From: an uncultured Clostridia bacterium
GTDB taxonomy: Bacteria; Bacillota; Clostridia; TANB77; CAG-508
DNA length: 64,000 nt
Reading direction: 5' to 3'
Assembly: GCA_948934525.1 (NCBI GenBank)
Contig: CAQZSK010000002.1
Span: 106,654 to 170,653, forward strand
Shown here: positions 34,266 to 43,142 of the stretch, one piece after another
Numbering within the stretch: the stretch's first letter is position 1
How the letters are laid out: every line of letters begins with the position of its first letter
Notes under the pieces: model-generated
What the model was told of the DNA's origin: nothing
Database searches by the model: none
Seen by the model: only the letters and a program-made list of their open reading frames with translations
Made by a program: the position numbers and the translations under genes

Positions 34266-35756
34266 TTAACCTTCTTTCTTTAAATCTATTATTTGTGTTG
34301 CCACTTTTTTGACAAAAAATTCATCATGCTCTATAAAGATCATGGTAGGAGCATATTTCAAAATAGCTTCTTCTATCTGCTCCCTTGTTAAAATATCAAT
34401 ATAATTTAGGGGTTCATCCCATATATAGATATTTGCTTGTTCTGAAATACTTTTGGCAATTAAAACTTTCTTCTTTTGCCCTTCACTCATATCTTCTAGC
34501 TTAGTATCAAAATCACTTTGCGAAAATCCCATTTTAGAAAGCATTGCCTTGAAAATACGCTCTTCTACTTTATTTTCCACTGCATATTGCTTTAAACTTC
34601 CTTTTAAACTTTCTGTGCTTTGTGATACATAAGATATTTTTAAGTCATTTACTAATTTTAAAGTTCCTGAATAGTCAATTTTTTCTCCTAATATTAACTT
34701 TAGAATACTAGACTTTCCTGCCCCATTCTTACCTGTGATAGCAATTCTATCACCTTGGTTTACCTCAAAGGTCTGTGGCAAAAATATGGCTTTATCTTGA
34801 TACTTAATTTGCAGTTGATTTACTATAACAAAAGGACTTCTATTACTTTCCAAAGGAACTATTTTCAAGCTATCACTTCTATCAATATTGTTTAATAGAT
34901 TTGATTTTTGCTCAATAGATTTTTCAATTCTTTGTTCTAATACTTTAGATCGTTTCATCATTTTAGCAGATTGATGTCCAACATATCCTCTATCAATACT
35001 AGAGCCTGAATTATCAGTATTAAACTTTGACTTTTCTATCTTATCTGACCAATTAGCAGTATTTTTAGCTGCTACCTCTAAATGTCTAATATCTTTCATT
35101 AATTTTTCATTTTGCATGAGTTCAAAGTTATCTTGCCTTTGTTTATTTTCTTGCCAAGAAGAATAATTTCCTTTTTGAATATCAATATTTGTATTATTAA
35201 TAGAAATAATGTGGTCTACTACTTTATCTAAAAAATTTCTGTCATGTGATACTAGAATGAACCCTTTTTTCTTGTTTAAATATTCTACTAGATTATCTCT
35301 TGTTTCACTATCTAAATGATTGGTAGGTTCATCAATGAGTAAGAAATTATTACCCTTTAAAAATAGACTAACTAATAGAATTTTGACTTGTTCTCCACCA
35401 CTTAAAATATTAAAGTTTCTATATAAAACTCCTATATCTGTGTGTAAAAGATTTAATTCTTTCACAATTTCCCAATCTTCTACTTGTGGTGCAATTTCAT
35501 TAATAATTTCTATTGCCATCCTGTCTTTGTTTTTTATATCAAATGGAAAGTAGTCAAACTCTACATTTCTAGAAATATTCCCTTTATAAGAATATTCACC
35601 TAGTAGTAGTTTTAGAAAAGTAGTTTTTCCTTTTCCGTTTCTTCCTATCAGTCCTAGTTTCCAATCAGTATCTAGCTGAAAAGATACATTTTCAAATATA
35701 TTATCTATACTACCATCATATCTAAAACTTAAATTGCTTACATTAATTAAAGACAT
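34266..35756 (-). CDS. ABC-F protein, Lsa/Vga-like
   Basis: 496 aa with two ABC domains and no membrane segments: Walker A GRNGKGKTT and GKNGAGKSS, signatures LSGGEQVK and DMSEGQKKK, Walker B LLIDEPTNHLD and IYIWDEPLNYID. The layout and length match Lsa-type ribosome protection proteins against lincosamides, pleuromutilins and streptogramin A, though substrate range cannot be read from sequence. Confidence 0.85.
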   Translation of the reverse strand: MSLINVSNLSFRYDGSIDNIFENVSFQLDTDWKLGLIGRNGKGKTTFLKLLLGEYSYKGNISRNVEFDYFPFDIKNKDRMAIEIINEIAPQVEDWEIVKELNLLHTDIGVLYRNFNILSGGEQVKILLVSLFLKGNNFLLIDEPTNHLDSETRDNLVEYLNKKKGFILVSHDRNFLDKVVDHIISINNTNIDIQKGNYSSWQENKQRQDNFELMQNEKLMKDIRHLEVAAKNTANWSDKIEKSKFNTDNSGSSIDRGYVGHQSAKMMKRSKVLEQRIEKSIEQKSNLLNNIDRSDSLKIVPLESNRSPFVIVNQLQIKYQDKAIFLPQTFEVNQGDRIAITGKNGAGKSSILKLILGEKIDYSGTLKLVNDLKISYVSQSTESLKGSLKQYAVENKVEERIFKAMLSKMGFSQSDFDTKLEDMSEGQKKKVLIAKSISEQANIYIWDEPLNYIDILTREQIEEAILKYAPTMIFIEHDEFFVKKVATQIIDLKKEG

Positions 35757-35823
35757 GTTACCTCCTTATATGTTAACGCAATTATATCATTAGTTCATAA
35801 AAAAGTATATGGAAAATAAAAAA

Positions 35824-35865
35824 AGAGAATAATGACAGATTAATTTCTACCATTATTCTCTTTTT
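35824..35865 (-). terminator. Terminator after the 72-aa orphan
   Basis: AGAGAATAATG and CATTATTCTCT with T5 tail. Confidence 0.75.
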
Positions 35866-35875
35866 GCAATAGCCA

Positions 35876-36094
35876 TCAAGCATACCATACACAGATAGTA
35901 AGAATCCCCCAAATTACTGAGATAATCCAAGTAATCCATAAACACATGTCTCTTATTTTCCGATTTTTACCCTTTTGAATCCTGATGCTACAGAAGATAA
36001 TAAGCGTTGTGGTTATACAATACATAACAAGTGCAAATCTGGAATACCTAATTAACATTGCCACCAGAGTAATTCCCAAGCTTGCTGCTTTCAT
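35876..36094 (-). CDS. Foreign-looking small membrane protein with in-frame CGG
   Basis: 72 aa with two hydrophobic segments (about 4-32 and 52-70) and a basic middle (RIQKGKNRKIRD). In-frame CGG at 35962-35960 is codon 45; reading it as +1 would stop at the next codons, whereas the zero frame continues into the second membrane helix. Codon choice differs from neighbours. AAGAAGGGAAG upstream. Function unknown. Confidence 0.55.
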   Translation of the reverse strand: MKAASLGITLVAMLIRYSRFALVMYCITTTLIIFCSIRIQKGKNRKIRDMCLWITWIISVIWGILTICVWYA

Positions 36095-36231
36095 TGCATT
36101 ACTTCCCTTCTTTCTTGTTGTTTGTTGATAAATGTTGTGACTAAAATTTGGGAATCTTTAGTACAAATTATTAATTTGTACCAATGTTCAAATACCATTA
36201 GTATTTATATAAACTTTATTATAGTACATTT

Positions 36232-37950
36232 TCAAGTTTTTTGCAAAATCTTCTTCATTTCCTCTTGTCTTTTTACCTTTTTGGTTGTTGTTTTAATTAA
36301 CTCTTCATTTGTTAAAATTAGTTTTTGAATATGCTTATATCTTGGGAAAGATTGGTTTAACTCTTTAATTTGTTCCCATACAATTTGATATAATTCATCT
36401 TGTGTTTTGTCTGGATATTTTTCCTTTGCGACCTCTTGGTTATAGACTACTTTAACAGATACTTTCACATCATCTTTCACTTTTTCATCTGGCATACCAA
36501 ACACCATAGATTCTTCTACTAATTCTAAACGATTAACAATGGTTTCTAATTCTTCTGGGAATACTTTTTTACCATTTCTAAGTACAATCATATTTTTATT
36601 TCTACCAGTAATATATAAAATTCCTTTTTTATCAAAACGTCCTAAATCTCCTGTATAAAACCATCCATCCTTTAATACTTCTGCTGTTAATTCTGGCATT
36701 TTATAATAGCCTAGCATAACATTTGGACCTTTTACTCTAATTTCCCCAATACCATTTTCATCTTGATTTACTACTTCTATAGTATCATTTATCATAGGAA
36801 TTCCTACAGAACCATTTTTAGTTAATTTTGCATTTTCTGCTGCAATAACAGGTGATGTCTCGCTTAGTCCATAGCCTTGAAGTGTATGTACTCCTAAATC
36901 ATTAAATCCTTGTGAAATCTGAGGATCTGCTGGAGCACCTCCTGAAATAATAAGTCTTAATTCTCCTCCTAAAGCATCAATAATTTGCTTAAATAGCTTT
37001 CTCCTTACATCAATATGAAAAACTAATAAAAACTTGCTAAGACCTTTTGCAAATTTGATTAGACCTGTCTTTCCTTGCTTCTCAATTTCTTTCATAATGG
37101 TTTTGTAAATCGCTTCTACTAATACAGGGACACCAACAAATAAACTTACTTTATATTCATTTAAATTTTGTTTAATATATCTTAGACCATCTGGAAATAC
37201 TGTTTTTACTCCACAAGCAAGCATCATAATCATACATGTCGAACCAAAGATATGATGAAATGGTAAAAAGGCAATATTCGTATCAGTTGATCTAATATCT
37301 TCTACACTTTGCATAGCATAGATATTAGAAGCAATGTTTCTTTGAGATAGCATAACTGCTTTAGATTGAGAAGTAGTTCCTGATGTAAATAATAGAATGT
37401 TCATAATATTCTCATCAATCTTAGCATTTATATAATCTTCTTTGCCTTGTTCTATTAGTTCTTCTCCTTGTTTTAAGAGTTCTTTTATCGATTGAAAATC
37501 TTCTACTTCTCCCATGCAAACATATTGAGTTAAAGAAGTATTATTATTTTCTTGAATTTGTTTCATAGTCGTTGTTAACTTTTCATCAAAAATGATACAA
37601 TCTGCTTTACTTCTTACAAGAGAAGTTTCTAATTCTTCATATTGTAAGTCCTTATCTAATGGAACAGATACTATTCCCCCCAATAGATTTGCTAAATGAG
37701 AAATAACCCATTCATATCTATTTTTACCAATAATAGCAATTCTTTTTGCTTTTAATCCCATATTGTAAAAAGCTGCTCCCAATTTGTTAACATCTTTTAA
37801 TAATCTTTCATAAGTAACATCTTCATATCGAACTTCTTTTTCCTCTTTATGCTTTATTCTAAAAGCAATATTTTTAGCATATACTTCTGCTGAATGATAA
37901 AGAATTTCTTTTATGTTCTTAAATTCAGTAACCTCAAAGATTCTTTCCAT
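36232..37950 (-). CDS. Long-chain acyl-CoA ligase (AMP-forming)
   Basis: 572 aa. P-loop-like LLFTSGTTSQSKAV, A4 region HHIFGS, QGYGLSETSPV, YTGDLG and the C-terminal TTTKKVKRQ catalytic lysine region. Activates fatty acids. The N-terminus is ATG 37950 (GGGAG); the upstream open frame to 37992 is leader. A paralogue starts the fatty acid cluster (59783-61501) and both have the same operator. Confidence 0.9.
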   Translation of the reverse strand: MERIFEVTEFKNIKEILYHSAEVYAKNIAFRIKHKEEKEVRYEDVTYERLLKDVNKLGAAFYNMGLKAKRIAIIGKNRYEWVISHLANLLGGIVSVPLDKDLQYEELETSLVRSKADCIIFDEKLTTTMKQIQENNNTSLTQYVCMGEVEDFQSIKELLKQGEELIEQGKEDYINAKIDENIMNILLFTSGTTSQSKAVMLSQRNIASNIYAMQSVEDIRSTDTNIAFLPFHHIFGSTCMIMMLACGVKTVFPDGLRYIKQNLNEYKVSLFVGVPVLVEAIYKTIMKEIEKQGKTGLIKFAKGLSKFLLVFHIDVRRKLFKQIIDALGGELRLIISGGAPADPQISQGFNDLGVHTLQGYGLSETSPVIAAENAKLTKNGSVGIPMINDTIEVVNQDENGIGEIRVKGPNVMLGYYKMPELTAEVLKDGWFYTGDLGRFDKKGILYITGRNKNMIVLRNGKKVFPEELETIVNRLELVEESMVFGMPDEKVKDDVKVSVKVVYNQEVAKEKYPDKTQDELYQIVWEQIKELNQSFPRYKHIQKLILTNEELIKTTTKKVKRQEEMKKILQKT

Positions 37951-38012
37951 CTTATTTCTCCCATCTTTTATTAATTTCCTACAGTATATCATAAAATACA
38001 GAAAAAAACCTT

Positions 38013-38030
38013 AAACTGACCCATCAGTTT
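38013..38030. promoter_or_regulatory. Shared operator upstream of the acyl-CoA ligase
   Basis: AAACTGA-CCCA-TCAGTTT palindrome 63 bp before the start; the 14-bp core ACTGACCCATCAGT differs by one base from the site at 61572. Confidence 0.7.
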
Positions 38031-38066
38031 AAGATTTCTTTCTCAAAGCGTTGATATTCCTATATT

Positions 38067-38696
38067 TTATTCAAACTGCTTTTGATAAATATGCGTTATT
38101 TTCTTATCAATAAAATTCAATATTTTAGCATATAAAACCATTTTTTTAGAGTCTAATCCTGATAATTTTTTATTTGTTTTATATTTCACTTTATGTTCAT
38201 TTGTTGCCCAAAAGTCCATCGCCATAGTCCTTAATTGAATTTCCACTTTTACTGGAAGTGTTCTTTCTTCTATTTTAATTGGAACTTCTACAATTAAATG
38301 ATAACCTGAATATCCACTCTCTTTTGGCTTTGTAATATAATCTTTTTCTTTGATTATCTTTATATTAGGTAATTGACTGATAATGCTGACAAGACTTGCT
38401 ATGTTACTTTTGGTTGGACATATTGCCCTAACACCTGCAATATCATTAATATTATAAACTAAATTTTGATAATTTAATTTATAATTTTTCTTTTTCATTT
38501 TTTTCATAATACTATCTGGAGTTTTTATCCTTGAAGTAATATGATTAATAATCTCATAGCCATATATCTTGTTCATTCCTGATTTAATTTGTTCTAATTC
38601 TTCTACTACTTGATTTAGTGCTATTTGATAAACTGACATTAGAGCTTCAAAAGTCTTATCTTTTATATGTATTGGTATCAGTCCCTCTAATTGCAC
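38067..38696 (-). CDS. relQ: Small alarmone synthetase (RelQ/YjbM-like)
   Basis: 209 aa, RelA/SpoT synthetase domain only: DIAGVRAICPTKS, SGYSGYHLIVEVP and EIQLRTMAMDFWATNEH, and no HD or TGS domains. Makes (p)ppGpp. The GTG start at 38696 touches the GAGGAGG site, so the real start may be slightly downstream. Confidence 0.9.
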   Translation of the reverse strand: MQLEGLIPIHIKDKTFEALMSVYQIALNQVVEELEQIKSGMNKIYGYEIINHITSRIKTPDSIMKKMKKKNYKLNYQNLVYNINDIAGVRAICPTKSNIASLVSIISQLPNIKIIKEKDYITKPKESGYSGYHLIVEVPIKIEERTLPVKVEIQLRTMAMDFWATNEHKVKYKTNKKLSGLDSKKMVLYAKILNFIDKKITHIYQKQFE

Positions 38697-38836
38697 CTCC
38701 TCATTTTCTAATTTTAAACTTTCTGTTTTAATCTCCTCCCTTCAATATTGGTTATTCTACATCTTATTTGTTAACTTTTTATTGTTCTTATGTGTTTTTT
38801 GTGTGAATTAAGAATCCCTTAATATATTATATTCAA

Positions 38837-38880
38837 AAAGGGAACAATTCAGTATCTTTCACCTGAATTATTCCCTTTAT
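38837..38880 (-). terminator. Terminator after 126-aa gene
   Basis: AAAGGGAA..AATTCAG and CTGAATT..TTCCCTTT stem with T tail. Confidence 0.7.
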
Positions 38881-38881
38881 T

Positions 38882-39262
38882 TTATACTTCAACATCAGTA
38901 TTTATTTCAGCATTCGCTTCTACAGCAACAGTTTCTGTTTCAATTGCTGGAACATATTCATTATTAACTGTTTGCGCAATATTTGTACTACCATTTTCCA
39001 CAGTAGTTACAGGAGATGTTCCAAAAGAAAATAATCTCCTTTCAGCCTTTGTTTTTTCTTCAAATTTCTTCTCAAACTCTGCCTTTGCAGTATTTAAAGA
39101 CTCTTGCATAGCTAAAAACATTTCTTCTACATCATTTTTAGTAAAATCATATACACTACTTCTAGCCATTGGCTCTAAAATTTGAATGTCATGCATTACT
39201 TTATTTACTCTTTTTCCTGCATTCTCCATAAATTTTGTTCTTTTCTCTTCATTTACTTCCAT
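38882..39262 (-). CDS. Hypothetical protein
   Basis: 126 aa, helical, with a repetitive acidic end (ETVAVEANAEINTDVEV). No motif recognised. AAAGGAG-type site upstream. Confidence 0.65.
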   Translation of the reverse strand: MEVNEEKRTKFMENAGKRVNKVMHDIQILEPMARSSVYDFTKNDVEEMFLAMQESLNTAKAEFEKKFEEKTKAERRLFSFGTSPVTTVENGSTNIAQTVNNEYVPAIETETVAVEANAEINTDVEV

Positions 39263-39443
39263 CTTTATTACTCCTTTTCACTTACACTTTTGTAATAGAA
39301 CTCTTCTTTACATTTTATATCACAAATTATTTTGCAAATCAAGAATTAAAATTAGAAAAATCAAAATTTATTTTTTAGGAATTTGACAAAATTAACATAA
39401 TCTATTATAATTAATATACTTTATTATAAAGGAGTTGAAGGGC

Positions 39444-39836
39444 ATGTCTAAACCTCGTCAGCAACAGCATCAAAAGCCCCTGCGGTATTCATTGGAAAAC
39501 CTTAATGCACGACCTGTAACGCCTCAGGATAAATGGTGTTACAAACCTACTATCAGAGATGGAAAACCTTGCAGTGAAAAAGATTGGGGATATATTATTA
39601 CTCTTCCCTCTATTTCCAAAGGCAGAAAAACCATTTTAGATAGTTTTACAGGTTATACCATTCTGCGTTGTAAAAAGCTGCAAAGGCAGTTCCTTTTGCA
39701 AATTATTCCTTGTGATTCTGGTAAACAATATGGAATTACTTCTCAATTAAAAGAAGATTGTCCTCATTTTCGACAGTCTAAGAGGAGAAAAAATCGCCAT
39801 ATTATGAATATCAGAAATCTGAAGAAAGGAAATTAA
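39444..39836 (+). CDS. Foreign-looking basic protein with in-frame CGG
   Basis: 130 aa, very basic (many Arg/Lys, Gln/His-rich start). In-frame CGG at 39483-39485, codon 14, read as Arg in KPLRYSLENL; +1 reading would soon stop. Codon choice is unlike the host. AAAGGAG upstream, strong terminator after. Possibly nucleic-acid binding by composition. Confidence 0.55.
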   Translation: MSKPRQQQHQKPLRYSLENLNARPVTPQDKWCYKPTIRDGKPCSEKDWGYIITLPSISKGRKTILDSFTGYTILRCKKLQRQFLLQIIPCDSGKQYGITSQLKEDCPHFRQSKRRKNRHIMNIRNLKKGN

Positions 39837-39852
39837 TGCATTGGATACACTT

Positions 39853-39892
39853 TCCCCTCCCATTCCATGTGTACATAGAATGGGAGGGGATT
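39853..39892 (+). terminator. Terminator after the basic orphan
   Basis: TCCCCTCCCATTC and GAATGGGAGGGGA stem with T tail; also serves metK from the other side. Confidence 0.8.
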
Positions 39893-39897
39893 TTATA

Positions 39898-41007
39898 TTA
39901 CATTTCTATAATTTTTTCCCAGAGTAAGCTTTCTTTGCCCAAATGTCCATAATTTGTTGTTTTAACATAAATTGGTTTCTTTAAATCTAAATACTCAATA
40001 ATTCCATCTGGTGTTAAATCAAATCTTTCTTTAATTAATTCTACTAATTCTTCCTCTGATTTTTGGCTTGTACCATAGGTATTCACACAAACAGATAGTG
40101 GCTCTTTCATTCCAATTGCATAAGCTACCTGAATTTCACATTTTTTAGCATATCCATTAGCTACTATATTTTTAGCAATATGTCTAAGCATATAAGCAGC
40201 ACTGCGGTCTACTTTACTAGCATCCTTACCAGAAAAACATCCACCACCATGTCTTGCATAACCACCATAAGTATCTACAATAATTTTCCTTCCTGTAAGC
40301 CCTGTATCTCCTAAAGGACCTCCTATTACAAATCTTCCCGTAGGATTAACATAGACTTTTGTATTCTCATCTATCATATTTTGTGGAACTACTGGTTTGA
40401 TTACTTTTTCCATCAAGTCTTTTTTTATTTCTCCCATTGTTCCATCTTCCTTATGTTGAGTAGAAATTAAAATTGTTTCAATTCTTTTTGGTTTGTCATT
40501 TTCATATTCTACTGTTACTTGTGTTTTGCCATCTGGCCTTAAATATGATATAGTTCCATTTTTTCGTACTTCAGTCAACTTTTTTGCTAGCTTATGAGCC
40601 ATATCAATGGCATATGGCATATAGTTATCTGTTTCATCACAGGCATAACCAAACATAATTCCCTGATCTCCTGCTCCTCCTATGTCAACTCCCATAGCAA
40701 TATCAGGGCTTTGTTTCGTAATATCAGTATGGATTTTGCAAGTTCTATAATCCATATCTGTTTCACTATTATCAAATCCAATCTCCTTAATTCTTTGTCT
40801 TACCAATTCTTCTACATTAAATTTAGCATTTGTTGTAATCTGTCCTGCAATAGTAATTGTGTTATTTGCCGCAAAAGTTTCAATTGCTACTCTTGAATTC
40901 TCATCTTGTTTTAAACATTCGTCTAAAATACTATCTGAAATATAATCACATAATTTATCTGGATGCCCTTCTGTTACACTTTCTGAAGTGAAGAAATAAT
41001 TTTTCAT
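39898..41007 (-). CDS. metK: S-adenosylmethionine synthetase
   Basis: 369 aa; TSESVTEGHPDKL at the N-terminus, GAGDQGIMFGYA and GGCFSGKDASKVDRS. No SAM riboswitch was seen in the 100-bp leader. Confidence 0.97.
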   Translation of the reverse strand: MKNYFFTSESVTEGHPDKLCDYISDSILDECLKQDENSRVAIETFAANNTITIAGQITTNAKFNVEELVRQRIKEIGFDNSETDMDYRTCKIHTDITKQSPDIAMGVDIGGAGDQGIMFGYACDETDNYMPYAIDMAHKLAKKLTEVRKNGTISYLRPDGKTQVTVEYENDKPKRIETILISTQHKEDGTMGEIKKDLMEKVIKPVVPQNMIDENTKVYVNPTGRFVIGGPLGDTGLTGRKIIVDTYGGYARHGGGCFSGKDASKVDRSAAYMLRHIAKNIVANGYAKKCEIQVAYAIGMKEPLSVCVNTYGTSQKSEEELVELIKERFDLTPDGIIEYLDLKKPIYVKTTNYGHLGKESLLWEKIIEM

Positions 41008-41106
41008 CTTTTATTGCTCCTTTTTATTTATATATTTTAATCCGTACTATAGCTAACTGCATTTTATATGAAATGAACTATAATTTCAATAGCAAATAGG
41101 CAAATT

Positions 41107-42324
41107 TTAAAATTTGAAATAACGAATTATAAAAGTAGTTCCCTTTTCTAATTCACTTTCTACAAAAATACTTCCACTATTTTTTTCGATAATTGTTTTA
41201 GCAAGAGCCAAACCAATTCCTACACTATCTTTAGAAGAATTAGAGCCTTTATAAAATCTCTCAAAGATATGTGGTAACTCAGTGCTGTCAATTCCTTTTC
41301 CATAATCTTTAATTTCTATTTGAGTATATAATTTATTTTTTGTACAAACAATATCTATTTTATTTGCTTTTTCAGAATACTCCACTGCATTCTTTAATAA
41401 ATTAGTGATTGCTTCTACCTGCCATCGATAGTCACACAAAATAGTATCTTCCATTTTTCCTGTTATATGTATCTCTATATTTTTCAAATCACACAAAACA
41501 GAAACTTTATCAATTGCCTCTCCTATTAACTCTTTTATTGTAATTGATTCGTTATGAAATTGAATTGTGTTAGCATCAAACTTAGAAAGTTTCAAAAGAG
41601 CTTGTACCAAAAAATGAATGTTGGTAATCTCTTTTTTACAATCTTTTACAAATTCTTCTCTTGTTTGTCTATCCATTTCTGGGTTATCTATCATATTATC
41701 TAACATAATCATAATGGAAGTTAATGGTGTTTTTAATTGGTGTGAAATATCTTCTAAAGAATTTTTTAAACTTAGTTCTTGATTTCTGGCATTCTCGGCT
41801 ACTTCCTTTAGCATAATAGTTGTTTTGTATACTTCATTCTTCAAAATAGATAATTCATCTTCTGTATTGTCTGCAATGTCTAAACTATAATTCCCTTGAT
41901 TAATTTGTTCAATATAATTTGTAATTTCTATAAGCTTTTCATTTTTCTTATGATTGTATATCACAAAAATAATTACTAAACTTATGCCAAGACTTATTAC
42001 TAAACCTAAATTTAGGATCCAATACCTTTGAAATAATTCATCATTTTTCAAAAGTAAGGCATCCTCTTTTAAATTTATCCCATATTCTCTAAAAAAGTCA
42101 TTTTCTTCTTTTTCAGTACTATTAAAAATTTGTATAATATCGTCTTGACTAATGTTTGGATACTTTTCTTGCAATTCTGCAACAATACAATTTAACCTTT
42201 CATTAAATTGTATTGTATAAGCTCTATACTGAATTTGATATAAAATACCCAAAAGAGTGATAAACGCTATTATGATAATAATACTAATTATCAGCATTTT
42301 CTTAAGTCCTATTTTATTCTGCAT
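41107..42324 (-). CDS. Sensor histidine kinase
   Basis: 405 aa: two membrane helices (about 12-30 and 105-123), HAMP, H-box DISHQLKTPLTSI with the phospho-His, N-box LLKNAVEYS, G-boxes DYGKGI and GIGLALAKTI. Partner of the response regulator 13 bp upstream. The FtsX-type exporter downstream is a likely target. Confidence 0.93.
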   Translation of the reverse strand: MQNKIGLKKMLIISIIIIIAFITLLGILYQIQYRAYTIQFNERLNCIVAELQEKYPNISQDDIIQIFNSTEKEENDFFREYGINLKEDALLLKNDELFQRYWILNLGLVISLGISLVIIFVIYNHKKNEKLIEITNYIEQINQGNYSLDIADNTEDELSILKNEVYKTTIMLKEVAENARNQELSLKNSLEDISHQLKTPLTSIMIMLDNMIDNPEMDRQTREEFVKDCKKEITNIHFLVQALLKLSKFDANTIQFHNESITIKELIGEAIDKVSVLCDLKNIEIHITGKMEDTILCDYRWQVEAITNLLKNAVEYSEKANKIDIVCTKNKLYTQIEIKDYGKGIDSTELPHIFERFYKGSNSSKDSVGIGLALAKTIIEKNSGSIFVESELEKGTTFIIRYFKF

Positions 42325-42337
42325 TTGTTAACTCCTT

Positions 42338-42991
42338 TTATTTTGTATCAATACGATAACCTATTCCCTTAATTGTTTTTATAATATCAGTTTCTAGTTT
42401 TTCTCGAATTCTTTTCATATATACAGTAATCGTATTGTCATTCACATCATTCCCTGTCCACTCCCATATTTTATCAATAATCTCATCTCTAGTCACTACT
42501 TTATTTATATTTAGAAATAATAAATGTAATATCTTTAACTCTAGACTAGTAAGAACTATCTCCTTTTCATCTTTATACACTACCATTTTGTCTAAATCAA
42601 ACTCAATATTTTGAACTTCCACTATCACGTTTTTCTTCTGACGAAGTAAAATTTTTTGGAGTCTAGCCATTAATTCTTTTGTAGAAAATGGTTTAGTCAT
42701 ATAATCCTCTGCTCCTAATTCTAAACCTTTTACAATATCATCTTCTTCATCTTTTGCTGTTAAAAAAATAGTAGGTATTGCCTTTTCTTTTATAATTTGC
42801 TTATATATGTCAAATCCATTACCATCTGGAAGAGAAACGTCTAATATGATTAACTCTATTGTTTGCTTGTTTAAAAATTCAACTGTATCTTTGACATTTG
42901 TTTTATGAAAAGTTTGATATCCATTTTGCTCCAAAGAGTATATTAATCCTTTTGCGACCATTTCGTTATCTTCAACTAATAAAATTTTCAT
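42338..42991 (-). CDS. OmpR-type response regulator
   Basis: 217 aa: receiver domain with the phospho-acceptor Asp in LIILDVSLPDG and Lys in TKPFSTKEL, and a winged-helix DNA-binding domain ending TIKGIGYRI. ATG 42991; the upstream open frame is leader. A 14-bp perfect inverted repeat lies directly upstream. Confidence 0.93.
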   Translation of the reverse strand: MKILLVEDNEMVAKGLIYSLEQNGYQTFHKTNVKDTVEFLNKQTIELIILDVSLPDGNGFDIYKQIIKEKAIPTIFLTAKDEEDDIVKGLELGAEDYMTKPFSTKELMARLQKILLRQKKNVIVEVQNIEFDLDKMVVYKDEKEIVLTSLELKILHLLFLNINKVVTRDEIIDKIWEWTGNDVNDNTITVYMKRIREKLETDIIKTIKGIGYRIDTK

Positions 42992-43002
42992 GTTCTTCTC
43001 AC

Positions 43003-43036
43003 TTTCGTTATATATCTTATCAGATATATAACGAAA
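43003..43036. promoter_or_regulatory. Perfect palindrome upstream of the response regulator
   Basis: TTTCGTTATATATC and GATATATAACGAAA, 14-bp arms with centre TTATCA, 12-45 bp before the ATG. A likely autoregulatory operator. Confidence 0.75.
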
Positions 43037-43065
43037 TTTCAAATGCTCTCCCATAATAAAGTAAA

Positions 43066-43118
43066 ATAGTATCTACTAATTCTTTAATAAAAGATTACTA
43101 GATACTATTTTTCTTTTA
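43066..43118 (-). terminator. Terminator before the response regulator operon
   Basis: Long stem built on AATAGTATCTA/TAGATACTATT with T tail, ending the minus-strand gene at 43143. Confidence 0.75.
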
Positions 43119-43142
43119 TAAATCAACTTTTTACAAAAATTA

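Noticed and set aside
41008..41106. SAM riboswitch upstream of metK
   Set aside because: The leader is short and AT-rich, with no conserved S-box core.
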